From positions 1 to 21,628 of the forward strand of contig JADGJH010000304.1 of NCBI GenBank assembly GCA_027596945.1: 21,628 nucleotides of DNA, read 5' to 3'. A model generated the notes under the pieces. That model did not search any database and was not told the DNA's origin. It worked only from the letters and a program-made list of their open reading frames with translations. A program made the position numbers and the translations under genes. This stretch comes from Physocladia obscura (lineage: Eukaryota > Chytridiomycota > Chytridiomycetes > Chytridiales > Chytriomycetaceae). Positions 9,508 through 20,604 of the stretch are shown piece by piece (position 1 is the stretch's first letter; the number at the start of each line of letters is the position of its first letter).

Positions 9508-9628
9508 TCAATTTTTCAATTTCAATTCTCAATATTTATTTGAAGTACTCAATGTTTCTTGTTTCAGAAGCATGATGTGTCACTCCAAAGTTTGGTGATG
9601 CAGCTGCTGCAAATCTGAAATCAAATTC
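9508..9628. promoter_or_regulatory. 121-bp gap between paralogues B and A (terminator of B, promoter of A)
   Basis: Both genes are on the minus strand. A minus-strand AATAAA lies at 9540-9535, 89 nt after the stop of B and only about 28 nt before the ATG of A. Termination of the upstream gene and initiation of the downstream one must therefore share this small stretch. No clear TATA element stands out. Confidence 0.4.
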
Positions 9629-12600
9629 TCAACCGGCGTGATGATGAGATCCTGAAGAGCTGGAACCTGAACTAGCACCACCGACACCACTGCTGTGATG
9701 ATGATGAGATACTGAAGAGCTGCCTGAAATAGCACCACCAACACCGCTACCATGACTCGATGTGGCACTATGATGATGGTGATGCCGTTGAGAGTTATCC
9801 GAATACCCCCCAGAATTGCCAGTAGAAGCCCTGTAATAACTTAAAGGCACTGCAGTGACTTGAGCTTGTCGATTGTCTGTTACTGGAGGTGGACGAGAGA
9901 GTGATGATTTTGGAATTGAACCGCAACTGTAAAAGCCATCGTTTGTGTTTCCACACTCGCCAAAGTACTTTGGCCCGTTTTTGATCACATCATTTGCCCA
10001 TGGAAAATATTTTGATCCATCTGCGGTGTATTATTTTATATAACGAACGAAAGTTAGCAGGTGGTTAAAATCCAGATCTTCCTCACTTAAAGACCACGCA
10101 ATACAAGAGATAACAACCGAATGGTCACTAGATCGTGTCGGAGGTGGAATAGGATCATGAACAACACATCCTCCACCACCATTCGTAAATTTGAGTGTCT
10201 TTACTGCCGCTCGTGCCTTCTGCGTATAACTTGGATACACAAATGCAGTCGGTTGTTTGAATATTTTTGACTCTTCAGCTTGTGCACTGTATCGTTCTCT
10301 GAAATGATGCTTCCACAATTTGGCAGTTTCATCAAAAGAGGACGTTAAAATTCCAGCTTCGACCGTATCATCATGATTGATAATTCGATGCATTTCCCGT
10401 ATCCCATACAATCGGTAATTTTCAGGGTATAATTGATGGGTGTGCCAGCAAAGATCCACATCTTGAACAATAACTTTTGAATCAACAGAACAAAAAAAAA
10501 TAAATATGGAGTGTAACAAACCCAAAGTTGGAACAAGAAACTTGTGTGGTTCTTTTTTAATCAGTTCCAAAAAATTCTTGTACCGCCAAACAGCTCTCGC
10601 AAACGCATCCCGATCGCTCCAATCAACAACCCCGCCAACTATCTTACTCGTAAATCCTTGTTGCCGAACCACTGCCGCGATAATATTCAAACTTAAAGCA
10701 AATGGAATATTCTTGTAAGCTCGAAAAATCATTGGTACTGTTGTTTTGCGCACATGCCCGCGGAGTGATTCGGCAATCCGTAACGCATTCATGTGCAGTG
10801 CAAATCGTGTTTCGATCTCGTGCCAGTTGCATTTTTCGAAATCGCCGACAATCGAATCAAATCGTTGCATAAAAGTGTTTGCGGGGAACAGAACCGATAA
10901 ATCGTTAGCTGCTTTTTGGATGTTGATATCCCCTGTCTTTTCGTCCAATATTGAACCACTTTTTGTTTTGTTTTTGGGTTTGCATCTTTTATATTGAATA
11001 ATTGAATAATTTTATATTTGTCTTCTTTTTCTTACCACAACATTCCGTCAGCATTCAAAAACTTTCCAATATCGTTCATGAACCGTTTTGCGCTTAAATT
11101 TTCAGTATTCATCAGAGCAAAACATCCTGCACACGGAATGGAAGCATCTTTCAATCTAAACTTTACAAACAAATCAGCTTCCACAGCCGTGGAACTTGTG
11201 CACCAGGGACAATATAGTTCAAATGGTGTTTCGCATCCCATTGCAAGAGTGTAAGGTTCTCCGGTGAAGCCTTCCCATATTTCTTGTGAACCGTCGAGTG
11301 GATTGAATCCTTCTCCATCGATTTGGTGCATTCTGTGAAGTGGCATATGGTACGGGGACGAAAAGCCAAATATGTTGTAACAATCTTCAAGATATCGAAG
11401 TGGGTTCAGCATATGGGCATGCCACATCCAAGCAACATCTGGTAAAATAAAAAACGGTAATTAGAGTAAAAAGTTACAATAAAAAAAACAACAGCGTTGA
11501 CAATACCTATGGGTGGAAGGGGCAAATTCAATGGGTCCGGACGAATATCTTTCAAAAATTCAAGCCATTTTAGATACCGCTGTTCAGCATGGCACAAATA
11601 TCTCAAATCAGCATCTCGATTATCATCTTCAAGAACCGAGAATCGATGTAAAAGACCCAGATGTGCATGCACACTCTGAATAGACACAACTTTATCAACA
11701 ACTATAGCCTCAACAACAGGCGATACAATAACAAAATTGGATCGAGATTTTGGAATGAGTTGACTGAAAATTCCGCTTCGTCTTATTGAAGAGTTGGAAG
11801 ATGAGGTGGTAGTGGATGGGTTATATCCTGGCGTTAAACTAGAATAGTCCGGCAATTGATCGGTGCCATGTGCTGCAACTGCGCTTGATGTTGCTGCTTC
11901 CTCTTGACTTGCGCTGAGTCTTCTTGATGCGACAACCATATCTTCGAACAACGAAGTAATTCCTGAAACCTCATCGTTTTGTGAAGATGTTATTGGCAAA
12001 ACTATTGTTGGTAATTGGGAGACTGATATTGCTGGCGGTGCTCGTGCTGGCGCTGTTCTTATGCTGGAATTTTCTGGAATGTACATTTTTTCGATAAGAT
12101 AATGCATTTGCACCAGACCCTCGGTGTTACTAGTCTTGTTCTCTGCAAATCCGTAGCCTTCCGGGAAAATGTGTCTAATAAAGGATGGAAGTAAAAAATG
12201 AATAAATTGATGTATCATTATGATTTTTCAGACTTTGATTGTTACGCATAATGTGACTTCACTCGTTTTCGCTGCATTCACTTGGTATTCATACTTTACA
12301 TGAAGCAAATCTCCCTGCTCAAAAGAAATCCAGCAATAGTCGCGAGCGTTTCTTGAAAATTGATCGTTGTGGTCGGATGAAAAAGAATAAATAGCATAAA
12401 AGAGTTGGTCATCCGCAGGCTGCGACGGATATTGCTTGAGAATTATATCAGAAGGAATCGAGATATTTTCTATCGACAGTTGCGGAATGTAATTTTGATT
12501 GAGAAGAGAGATGCAGTCAATAACAACAACAGGAATTTCGAGAACAAGGAGTGGGAACTGGCCGTTTTCGGCCGAAATCTCGAGAAGCAAAAAGTGGTCG

Positions 12601-13733
12601 TTTGAAAATAAGGAAGTTTTCAAGCTCGGTGGAGTATTTGGGGGAATAGGAACAATCAAATGGCAGGAAATTTGGCCAGTAGGTGAGATGATTGCATTCG
12701 AGGTTGACTTTGGCAAGAGGTCGACGCCAGAGGAGGATATAATATTTTCGTTGATGGGGATTGGGCCACTATCGGCACGATCATGAAACACAGTTTTCGC
12801 GACAAGGGAGCATGTGACTTTGGAGAGGGAAACGGGGCCGGAGAGTGGAGCGTAGAGGTGAATTAAGAGAGCAAAAGACGCGGGGTTTTCGAAGGGGAAA
12901 TGATGCTGTAAAGGGTTTTTAAAGGGAGAGGGTGGCGCGAGAACGCAGCGCCGCGCTAGAGTCACCAGGTAGTTAAAGGTGTCGCCGTTGTTGCTCGTTA
13001 TGGTGAGCGGTGGCTGAGTTTGTGTTTGTGTCGCGAGTAGAAGCGCACGCAGGGCGGCATTGGCAACAACAGTAAGTCGCGTCGTCGCTGTGAGGTCCGT
13101 CGGCGTGTCAGTGTCGACCGCAAAGTGGCAATGCGCCTCGACGCGGTATGAGATGACCGCGCGCCCTCGCCTTGAACCACCACCACTTGAACTACTACCA
13201 AAGCCAACTAAACCACCTAAACCACTACCACCACTTAAATTCATCAAGTCATCCACTGGATCGGTCGCATCACTCGAACACGAATCAAACGATGGCGGAA
13301 GACTCGTTGCGCCAAGATCAACTCGGAAAATCAACGACGTTGCGCCACGCACCACCAGTGGACCCTGTGCGCGCGAGTCGTACACAACCTGCTCTGCATC
13401 TACCACCGCCACCCGCGCCACCTCCCCTCGTGCTTTTTCAGAAACTTTAGCCCCCCTTTCGCTTATTGCACATTCGCCCACCACGCGCACAGATACAACA
13501 AACATTCCCATTTCCAATCCGCCACCAAAAACACCATCTAGCTCAAATTCCACTGCTCCCGAAACAACAATATTTGATGCACTTCCATCAGCTGGATTAC
13601 CAGTCTCGACCACAAGATCCTCAAGCGTATCGCTGGAGGCATGCCTTGTATCAAATGCATTTCCATTTATCGTTGCTGTTCTCGTCCTTGCTGATGTCGA
13701 GCCTTCCCCAATAATTCGGATCGATTTTATCAT
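9629..13733 (-). CDS. Arrestin-like / SH3-like / GRDP (DUF1399) protein, paralogue B, with His-rich tail
   Basis: Six exons: 13733-12295, 12174-11507, 11438-11036, 10958-10522, 10461-10087 and 10020-9629 (1237 residues). The junctions restore motifs shared with paralogue A. Residues ~1-410 are arrestin-like with a Gly/Ser insert (~167-190). SH3-like lies at ~445-509 (FYAIYSF, WISFEQGDLLHV, EGYGFAEN, EGLVQMHYL), again without the usual Trp. LPDY at 587-590 is a PY-like motif. The GRDP region has VAWMWHAHML (~704-713, both His kept), CPWC at 779-782, CAGC at 805-808 and LDVDLCWHTHQL near 982-993. Unlike A it ends in a ~52-residue Gly/Ser/His tail with 13 His. The start is uncertain: the frame opens upstream as GTG at 13763 after an acceptor-like TTGAGCAG. 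VKIFLEKF there looks like an arrestin first strand, but no in-frame ATG precedes 13733. Confidence 0.8.
9636..9760. repeat. Tandem repeat (two ~60-bp units) coding the His/Gly/Ser tail of paralogue B
   Basis: Two adjacent units begin ATGATGAGAT(C/A)CTGAAGAGCTG at 9641 and 9701. Each continues into a segment coding Gly-Val-Gly-Gly-Ala-(Ser/Ile)-Ser-Gly-Ser. On the protein strand each reads His run, then Ser/Gly spacer. Units differ by substitutions and a small indel. A third His run lies just N-terminal to them. Confidence 0.75.
10462..10521 (-). other. 60-nt stop-free, frame-preserving intron in paralogue B
   Basis: The segment begins GTTTGT and ends TTCAAG on the minus strand. It sits at the same place as the 57-nt intron of paralogue A, inside the VPTLD-VDL motif. 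It is 60 nt with no stop, so retention would add 20 mostly hydrophobic residues just before WHTHQL. Splicing is favoured because it restores the motif. Confidence 0.65.
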
Positions 13734-13910
13734 CCGTGTAAATTTCTCCAGAAAGATTTTCACCTGCTCAAAAAAGAAAATTTTTTTTCAAAATATATCA
13801 TTTCTAAACTTTCAAATTACCAAAAACAAGAAAGGTAAAAAAAATTTAAAAAACAACTAAAGAAAGTCAATGAAAATGGGAAATGGAGCACGAAACTAAA
13901 AAATTTCTAC
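13734..13910. other. Short gap between the Ca2+-ATPase stop and paralogue B start
   Basis: This 177-bp A/T-rich spacer lies between two minus-strand genes. Its right part is the 3' region of the pump gene. Its left part (13734-13763) continues the open frame of paralogue B to a GTG preceded by an acceptor-like AG. The only upstream ATG (13801) is out of frame by one base because of A and T runs. Confidence 0.4.
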
Positions 13911-16900
13911 TCAATGCTTCTTAAAAAAATCTGGCATTAACCGAACACATACACCTAATGGCAGTGAAATTGCTGCCAATCCCATGCACAACACCCAGTC
14001 TACGATTCCAAGACTCTTTGTCTTGAAAGCTACCCCACCAAACTCTACAATGATTATTTGTACAATCACTGATCCTCCAACAATCGCTATGAACATGTTG
14101 TTCTTGCCAATGTTTTTGAAAACATTGAGTTCTGGTGCAAAAGAAAACAGAAAAAATTAGCAAAATATGTGAGGTATATACGTGAAGTATTATTACCTTT
14201 TCCAATAACTCTGCAGTTCAATTCGTTAAATAATTGGCAGAAAACAAAAGTGTTAAACACAATAGTAGCCATCAAGGTATACGAGTCTGTATAGTTTTCC
14301 GTACTACCTGCAGCAAATACGTTCATGCTTTCACCAATCCACTCAACCTTCAAGCAATATAGAAGCAAACAAACAACAATTTGATATACGCTCTGGCAAA
14401 TAATCATTTTCCACATATCATACGAAATTAAAGGATCTGATTTTCGCGATGGAGGTCGGTTTAGCAGCTCCGGTGTCGGAGGATCTGTTGCCAATGCAAG
14501 CGCTGCAAAAGTGTCCATTATCAGATTCACCCACAAAAGTTGAACAGCAGTCAACGCAGAAATTGGGTTCTTCTGTTCGGAAAATATCGCAGTCAGAAAC
14601 GACGAGACGATCGTCAACACAACCGCAACGATATTCACAGTCAACTGGAACTGCAAGAATTTACGAACAGAGTCATACACACTGCGTCCCCAAATAATCG
14701 CTTTAGATAGGGACGCGAAATTGTCATCTAAAAGGATAATATCTGACGCGTCTTTGGCCATCTCAGTTCCGGCGATCCCCATACTGAATCCGACGTCGGC
14801 GCTTTTCAATGCTGGTGCATCATTGGTCCCGTCGCCCGTAACTGCCACTGTTTCTCCAAGCCGTTTCAAGTTGTTAACAAGGATTTGCTTATCCAGCGGC
14901 GACGACCGTGCCAGAACTCGCAACTTCGGAATTACAATATCCATCATATCCGGCGAGAGTTTTCGAAAAGTTGGCCCGTCCATAACTGCATACTGGTCGA
15001 GCTCGTCACCATCTTCGTTGCCGTCTGGTAGTATTCCTGCAATCTTGGCAATGCTGCGCGCGGTTGTCATGTTATCGCCAGTGACCATACGCACAACGAC
15101 GCCTGCACGGAGACAGTCAGAAACCGCATCGGGAACTTCAGGACGAATTGGGTCTCGAATTCCAACAATTCCTGCAAGAATCAGATTAGAATCGTCGTCC
15201 GCCGCCAGTGACGGATCAAGCGACTCATTGGTTTGAATTTTGTCCGAGAATGAGTTGGATTTCACAGGTTTGAAAGCGAGGCATATAGTTCTCAAGGCAC
15301 ATGAGGCCATACTTTCAATTGAAGATTCAAATTCTGCACGAGCAACATCAGTCATTGGAACGACCTTGAGTTTAGAAGAGAGTATTCAGTTTTCTGCGAA
15401 AGAATCCAAAATTAAACAAAAATAAACCTTTCCGGTGGCGTCAATATAACGATTGCATAGCTTCACAATAAGCTCCCCAGCACCCTTACAGAATAACCAT
15501 TGCTTGTGAATCGCAGAGTCCTGACCAAACAAGGCCTGTTCCAAATCTCCTCGGCGCTCTGTTTGAGGAATTTTGACGACAGTGCTCATCCTCTTTCGAT
15601 CAGACGAAAATGGAATGACTTCAATAATATCAATCGCCTCTCTGTCACGCATATACACTTTGCCCAATTTTAATTTTGTGAATTCAAGCAAAGCAACCTC
15701 TGTTTTGGATCCTACAAATTCCGTCTCTGGTTTTTCGATTTTTATTGCATGCTTTGCATCTCTTCGTTTGCTGCCTTTTTCATTGGCTGCGGCAGCAGAC
15801 GAATTCGTGTCTCCGCCAGCAGCCACTTCTTCCGCCGTCGAGTTAACGTTTATCGAACGAGCAATATGGTCAAGCACAACATCCGGAAATGATGCAAACA
15901 CAGACTTTTTGAATGCAGCCACAGCAACATCGTCTCCATTTTGTCGCTGTGTGTCATCATTGCTGTTACTGACCTGGTGTCCAGGCATAATTACACTATT
16001 GGAGCTACGTTCAGTCATACGTCTGAACAAAGTGTCCTCTGTTCGGGTCTGTGTGCTGAGATTTTCCATCCCGAAATTTCGACAAGCAATAAACCCAACC
16101 ACAACCTGCATCTTGTTTTGCGTCAACGTTCCAGTTTTATCACTGCATATCGTGGTTGCATTACCCATGGTTTCACATGCCTTCAAATTCCGCACAAGAT
16201 TGTTATCCTTCAGCATTTTTAGTGTCGCATGAGCAAGCGAGATTGTAACAGCCAGTGGAAGACCTTCTGGAACAGCAACAACAACAAGAGTAACGGCGAT
16301 AATAAAAAGGTTAATGATATTGTTGACGATCGATACGGCTGAGCTTGTGCCGTCGTGGTGAAAAACCACGTAGAGAATTAACAAAATCAAAAACATTCCC
16401 ACGGCTGCGTAAGTTCCGAATTTGGCAATCAAGTCAGCGAGGCCACCGAGTTTTACCTGGAGTGGAGTTTCTTCCGGTTCGGCTTCGGTGATGGCAGCGA
16501 GCACTCGGCCGTTCATTGAATTCCGACCAGTTGCAACAACCACCATTTTACCAACTCCTGCAATGAGTTTCGTACCAGAAAAGAGGAACGGGTCTTCAAA
16601 CGCATCTTTGGAAAGCGCGATTGATTCTCCTGTGAGCGAAGATTCGTCAACTGAAAGATTAAAGCCTTGAATAACAAGGCCGTCAGCAGGTATTACGTCC
16701 CCGGCATGTATGTTACAAATGTCTCCAACCAGAAGTTCGGATGTTTTGATTTGAATCGTCTGTCCAGTGCGAATTACTTGTTGTTTGGAGAGGGAATGCG
16801 AAAAATCGGATAATTGATGGAATTGGGATTGCTTGCGATAATCATTCACAGCAGAAATCATTACAATAGCAAAGACTAAAATTGTGGGGTTAAGTCAGAA

Positions 16901-18178
16901 TTTAGCCAATTTTTCTTTTTTAAGTGACGAACCTGCAATAATAATTGCTAATCCATCAACAAATCCAAGGGGATCCCTATCTGTTGCAAATGCTGTTTTG
17001 TAAATTCCTATTGCAACATCAGCTCCAGCTGCAACCATCAAAATAATAAGTGTCTTGTCCTTCAACGCTTCGCGAGCAAAACCCCAAAGTGACATAAGCT
17101 TTGGCTCAGGAAGACGGTTATCGCCGAATTCATTCCGCCGCAATTGGAAATTATTATCCGCTAAAATTGATTCTTCTTGGTTATTGGAGGAGTACACAGA
17201 TCCGCCTCTTTTCGCAAAATCAACAATAGCCGGTTTTTCAATTGTCAAATGGTTTTCGTCCTCAAATCCTTCCGGTTCTTGAACAATTGTGGAACCAACA
17301 CCATCGCCGAAAACCGTTTCCGGTTTCTCATGTGCCTGGTTTGGCGAGAAAACATTGATTGAAAATAATCGAGCGGTTTTGGCTCTCTCCTTGTCAGCTT
17401 CACGCTCGCTTTCACGCTGCGATACGGCGTGCCAATCCTGTTTCTTCGCATCACGGGTTTCACTGATACCAGATGTAGCACTGGATCGCAAGCGACGGAT
17501 AACATCGCGCACTCGCAGAGTAATTGGTCCCGAAGAGTCTGGCAGCGTCAGTGTCAAGGATCGGCTTTCAAGCATTTCATGAATCTGAGAAGTTGTGAGG
17601 CCAAACAAAGTGTGATCTGAGTTGGACAAATCTTCGGGAAGTGAATTGAGTTTGCGGGGAACAGTTGAGTGTGGAGAAATAAGGTGGGCATCCGAATTGA
17701 TTGAGTAAAACGCAGTGTCAGCTTCAGATGGGGCAGCCGAGTTTCCAGAATTTGAACGGCGTTTCTGTTGTTATTGGATGGATAAATAAACAGATGGATA
17801 AAAAGATTGAATGGTACTCACGGATGTTGCTGCTGGCAATGGAACGCCCAAGGAAGCATTGCCATGGGAATGGGAGGGCAAAAGCGGCGACTGGGATAGC
17901 GGTGTCAGCGCAATGCTGTAGTCGGTTGGGTTGCCAACAATCACGTTAAATCCGCTGTTGGCATTATTGATGTTTGTATGATGCTCCGCGTGCAACCAGG
18001 ATCCAAATGTTCCGTTTGAGCCCGGCGATTCCACCAGCGGCGAAAGCGAAACGGATGCAACTGATGAAGTCGTCTGTGTTTGCCCACCCTTGAATGCTGG
18101 TACTTCAAGCGTCAGTGCATTTGTTCCGCCGTTTGCGAATCCCTTCGTCCTGTCCTTGTCCTCATCCGCCGAGCTCAT
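13911..18178 (-). CDS. P2B-type Ca2+-transporting ATPase (PMC1/PMCA family)
   Basis: Five exons: 18178-17822, 17764-16933, 16875-15428, 15364-14197 and 14131-13911 (4026 nt, 1341 residues); introns are 57-65 nt. The pump couples ATP hydrolysis to moving Ca2+ out of the cytosol; fungal members are mostly vacuolar. Visible motifs are TGES (~478-481, actuator), PEGLPLAV (~599-606, TM4), CSDKTGTLTQNKM (phosphorylated Asp ~642), FVGSKTEVALLEF (nucleotide site), MVTGDNMTTA, TGDGTNDAP (~1055-1063) and WVNLIMDTFAALALATDPPT (TM6, Asn and Asp for Ca2+). The last exon encodes further membrane segments, ending MPDFFKKH. The N-terminus is a ~280-residue disordered extension plus a basic LRVRDVIRRLRSS segment. 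A Ser/Asn/Ala-rich insert (~670-780) splits the nucleotide-binding domain. It is longer than yeast Pmc1 (1173). The start ATG begins MSSADEDKDRTKG. Confidence 0.92.
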
Positions 18179-18540
18179 TCGATTTTTGTTTGTCTGATCT
18201 CTATTATTGCCTGTAATGTTTTTTGAATGACGTCCAAGTGGCGTCTCGAAAAAACCCTAATCAAAAACAATTTTTGATAGTGATCAAAAGCTGTTTTCAC
18301 AAGCTACATCCGGCTTTTCGCTGTATTAACTCCTGCCGATACATTATACAGCTGAATATATGATCCGCAGTCATTACTATGGTAACTTGGTTCCGGCACC
18401 ATTCTGTTTGTCTTGCAAATTCTCATCCTCCAATCAAAAATCAATTTTTGATAAATCACCGCAAAAACATACACTGTTAACGTAATTTTTCTCGAATTTT
18501 TGAAATACACATCACGAACATAAAGGTGGAAATTGGATCA
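18179..18540. promoter_or_regulatory. Upstream region of the Ca2+-ATPase gene
   Basis: This is probably the promoter and 5' untranslated region of the minus-strand pump. It still contains several CpGs and a CRE-like TGACGTCC at 18228-18235, unlike the sequence to the right. No calcineurin-response element of the yeast type (GNGGCKCA) was found by eye. No gene is supported here. Confidence 0.35.
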
Positions 18541-19524
18541 AATATTTAACAGAATATCTGCAAAATCTTGAAAATTTGAACTTATTCCTGTCTAACTATT
18601 TACAAAAAAAAGTTTAAACATTTGAGTTCGTAAACCTATTTATTCTTCAAAGCCATCATGAGAAATCAAATCAAAAGTTTGAATCATTTTCTGACCCAAA
18701 TTTCACCTGCTTCCAATTCCTTTTAACTTCATTGCTATTTTATATAAAATTTCATCTTCTAAATAGATTATTTTGGTGACCAGTATCATCAATTTCCATA
18801 ATAGTCCTGAAAAAAGGCCATAAAGATTTAATGCAATAATATAAAAATACTGAAAGAAAATTATTTTACTAACTTTAGGAGTTTTTTTAATATTGAAAAT
18901 CCTCTTGAAACATTATCAAAGTAGAAACTGTTTTTTTTCAATTTTTTCATATAGCTTGAACACTAACAATCACAAGTCTTGCACTGTTCAATGATAAATA
19001 TCAGATCTAAATAAGAATGCATGCATTTTTTATTTATACTTACTACAATTGCAGTGTGTTCAAATGCAGCTTCTTCATCACTCCCAAATACAGTCATAGC
19101 ATCTTCTTCTAATTTTGCAGTAGCATTTTGACAGACTGCAAACTTTAAAGTTTGCTGTAAGCGCCATAAATTTATTCACATTATTCCAAAAATAAGAAAA
19201 TAAATGAAAAATAGGCCAAACATAAAAAGTACAAAAGGTTTTGTGGGATTGTTGAAAGTAGGAAGAGATGTTTGTGAGTATGACCAATGATGATGCTTCT
19301 TCTAACAGGTAACACCAAACAAAGAATAGAAAAGTCAATGATGTAATAAAAGAGTGGAAAATATGCTGAAAAATGGTGTAAAGTATTGGCCAGTACCTGG
19401 CTGTGGCATTTTGCAATTGTTTGCTGCTACCAGTTTGGTCGCTGTTTAGAGACATCATCAAATGGAAATTGAAAGCAAAGGATGTACATAAAAAAGAAGA
19501 TTGAAAAATGTGACACAACTTCTG

Positions 19525-19776
19525 AATGAACAGCGACATCAACAGCTTCAGTGTGAATTTGTCAGATTTAGAAGAATAAATATATAATATACAAGCTGAA
19601 TGCACATATTAGAAGTGCTGAATTGGATTAGAAAATTGTTTATTAAACCCTAAGACAGAAAATTTGCTTGAACGATTTTCTGTTAATGGATTTATTTTAA
19701 TGAATGGAGAAGTTTAATGTTCCAACTTTGTGTTGAATCCACAGGCATAGGATTCGACAGCATTGCCCTCCAATAA
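19525..19776 (+). repeat. Diverged repeat family, copy 1
   Basis: The core reads GTCAGATTTAGAAGAATAAA, then ATACAAGCTGAAT, then a stretch around TGGATTAGAAAATTGTTTA, ending near ACAGGCATAGGATTCGACAG. Conceptual translation gives coding-like pieces with stops, so it may derive from an old mobile-element gene. It retains CpGs at 19534, 19673 and 19755. Confidence 0.65.
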
Positions 19777-20604
19777 AGCAAATTGATTAAAATTTTGAGT
19801 ACAGTACGTACTTTCATTGGCTCTGTTATTTATTTTATTTTTTTAAATTGGAAACACATAAAATATTTATCAGTGTGGGCATGCTTGAATCTACCATTCA
19901 TTGGTCATTATGTTATGGAGAATTCCATTTGTGTGCAATCAAATCATGAAATGTTGTTAGAGTGTCTCAGTCATATGTAATTGGTAGCTATTTATTCAGT
20001 TATATTTCACTTTCTATTTTATTGAATATGCTATTTATCAAAAGAGGTTGTCAATAAGGTCTGAAAAACATATTAGCTGTTGTTACTGCAAGAAATTTTG
20101 CTTGTGTCAGTTTGATGCAATTTGTGAGGTTAAGTTGGGAGTTCAATTTCTTCCATTTTCATTGCACAATTTCTTGTTCATGTCAAATAAACGACTTTCC
20201 TTTCAATTTAGCAGACTTGAGATAAAATAATTCTTTAAATCTCAAATCAAATATGATTCCATTATCTTTAACATGTCTTTGCTTTGTGTTTTTTTTTCAG
20301 GATTTGTATTTTCATTTTGAAGTTGTATTTATTTTTCCAACTACAATTTGGGATTCAATTATTTGTTGAAGCTGGGCTGAGAATTTTCCATTTCTTTGGC
20401 AATGACACTGGACCACTATCAAGAAATTTGTTTTCTTTTCTTTGGAGTTATTGATTCTGAGTTACTGTCCACAACATGGCATACTTTTCTTTTATTTTGT
20501 GGAGTGAAATCTGAGTTACTATTTGCATTTGGGAGTACATGCTTGTGTGAATTTTTTTTTTGTTTCTACTGAACCTTTTTTTAATACAAGATGGCAAAGC
20601 AACA

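Noticed and set aside
13060..13860. 266-codon plus-strand ORF opposite paralogue B
   Set aside because: Thr/Pro/Ser-rich shadow of the GC-rich first exon of B, which has supported arrestin-like and SH3-like content on the other strand.
15364..15399. Alternative acceptor for the third Ca2+-ATPase intron at the CTTTCGCAG before 15399
   Set aside because: It has a better pyrimidine tract but breaks the reading frame. The acceptor at CTCAAG (exon from 15364) keeps frame and gives the expected GKVVPMT sequence.
15573..16232. 219-codon plus-strand ORF
   Set aside because: Antisense shadow of the Ca2+-ATPase nucleotide-binding domain; the minus strand carries unmistakable P-type motifs.
18225..18250. 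Possible calcineurin (Crz1-type) element near GTGGCGTC upstream of the Ca2+ pump
   Set aside because: It does not match GNGGCKCA at the seventh and eighth positions, so it is not reported as a regulatory site.
19078..19605. 175-codon minus-strand ORF
   Set aside because: It is Phe/Ser/Leu-rich with no recognisable domain, lies antisense to a decayed repeat copy and has the composition of translated AT-rich DNA.
19741..19780. tRNA-like GGATTCGA string
   Set aside because: No acceptor or anticodon stem could be paired around it, and it is part of the repeat shared with copy 2.
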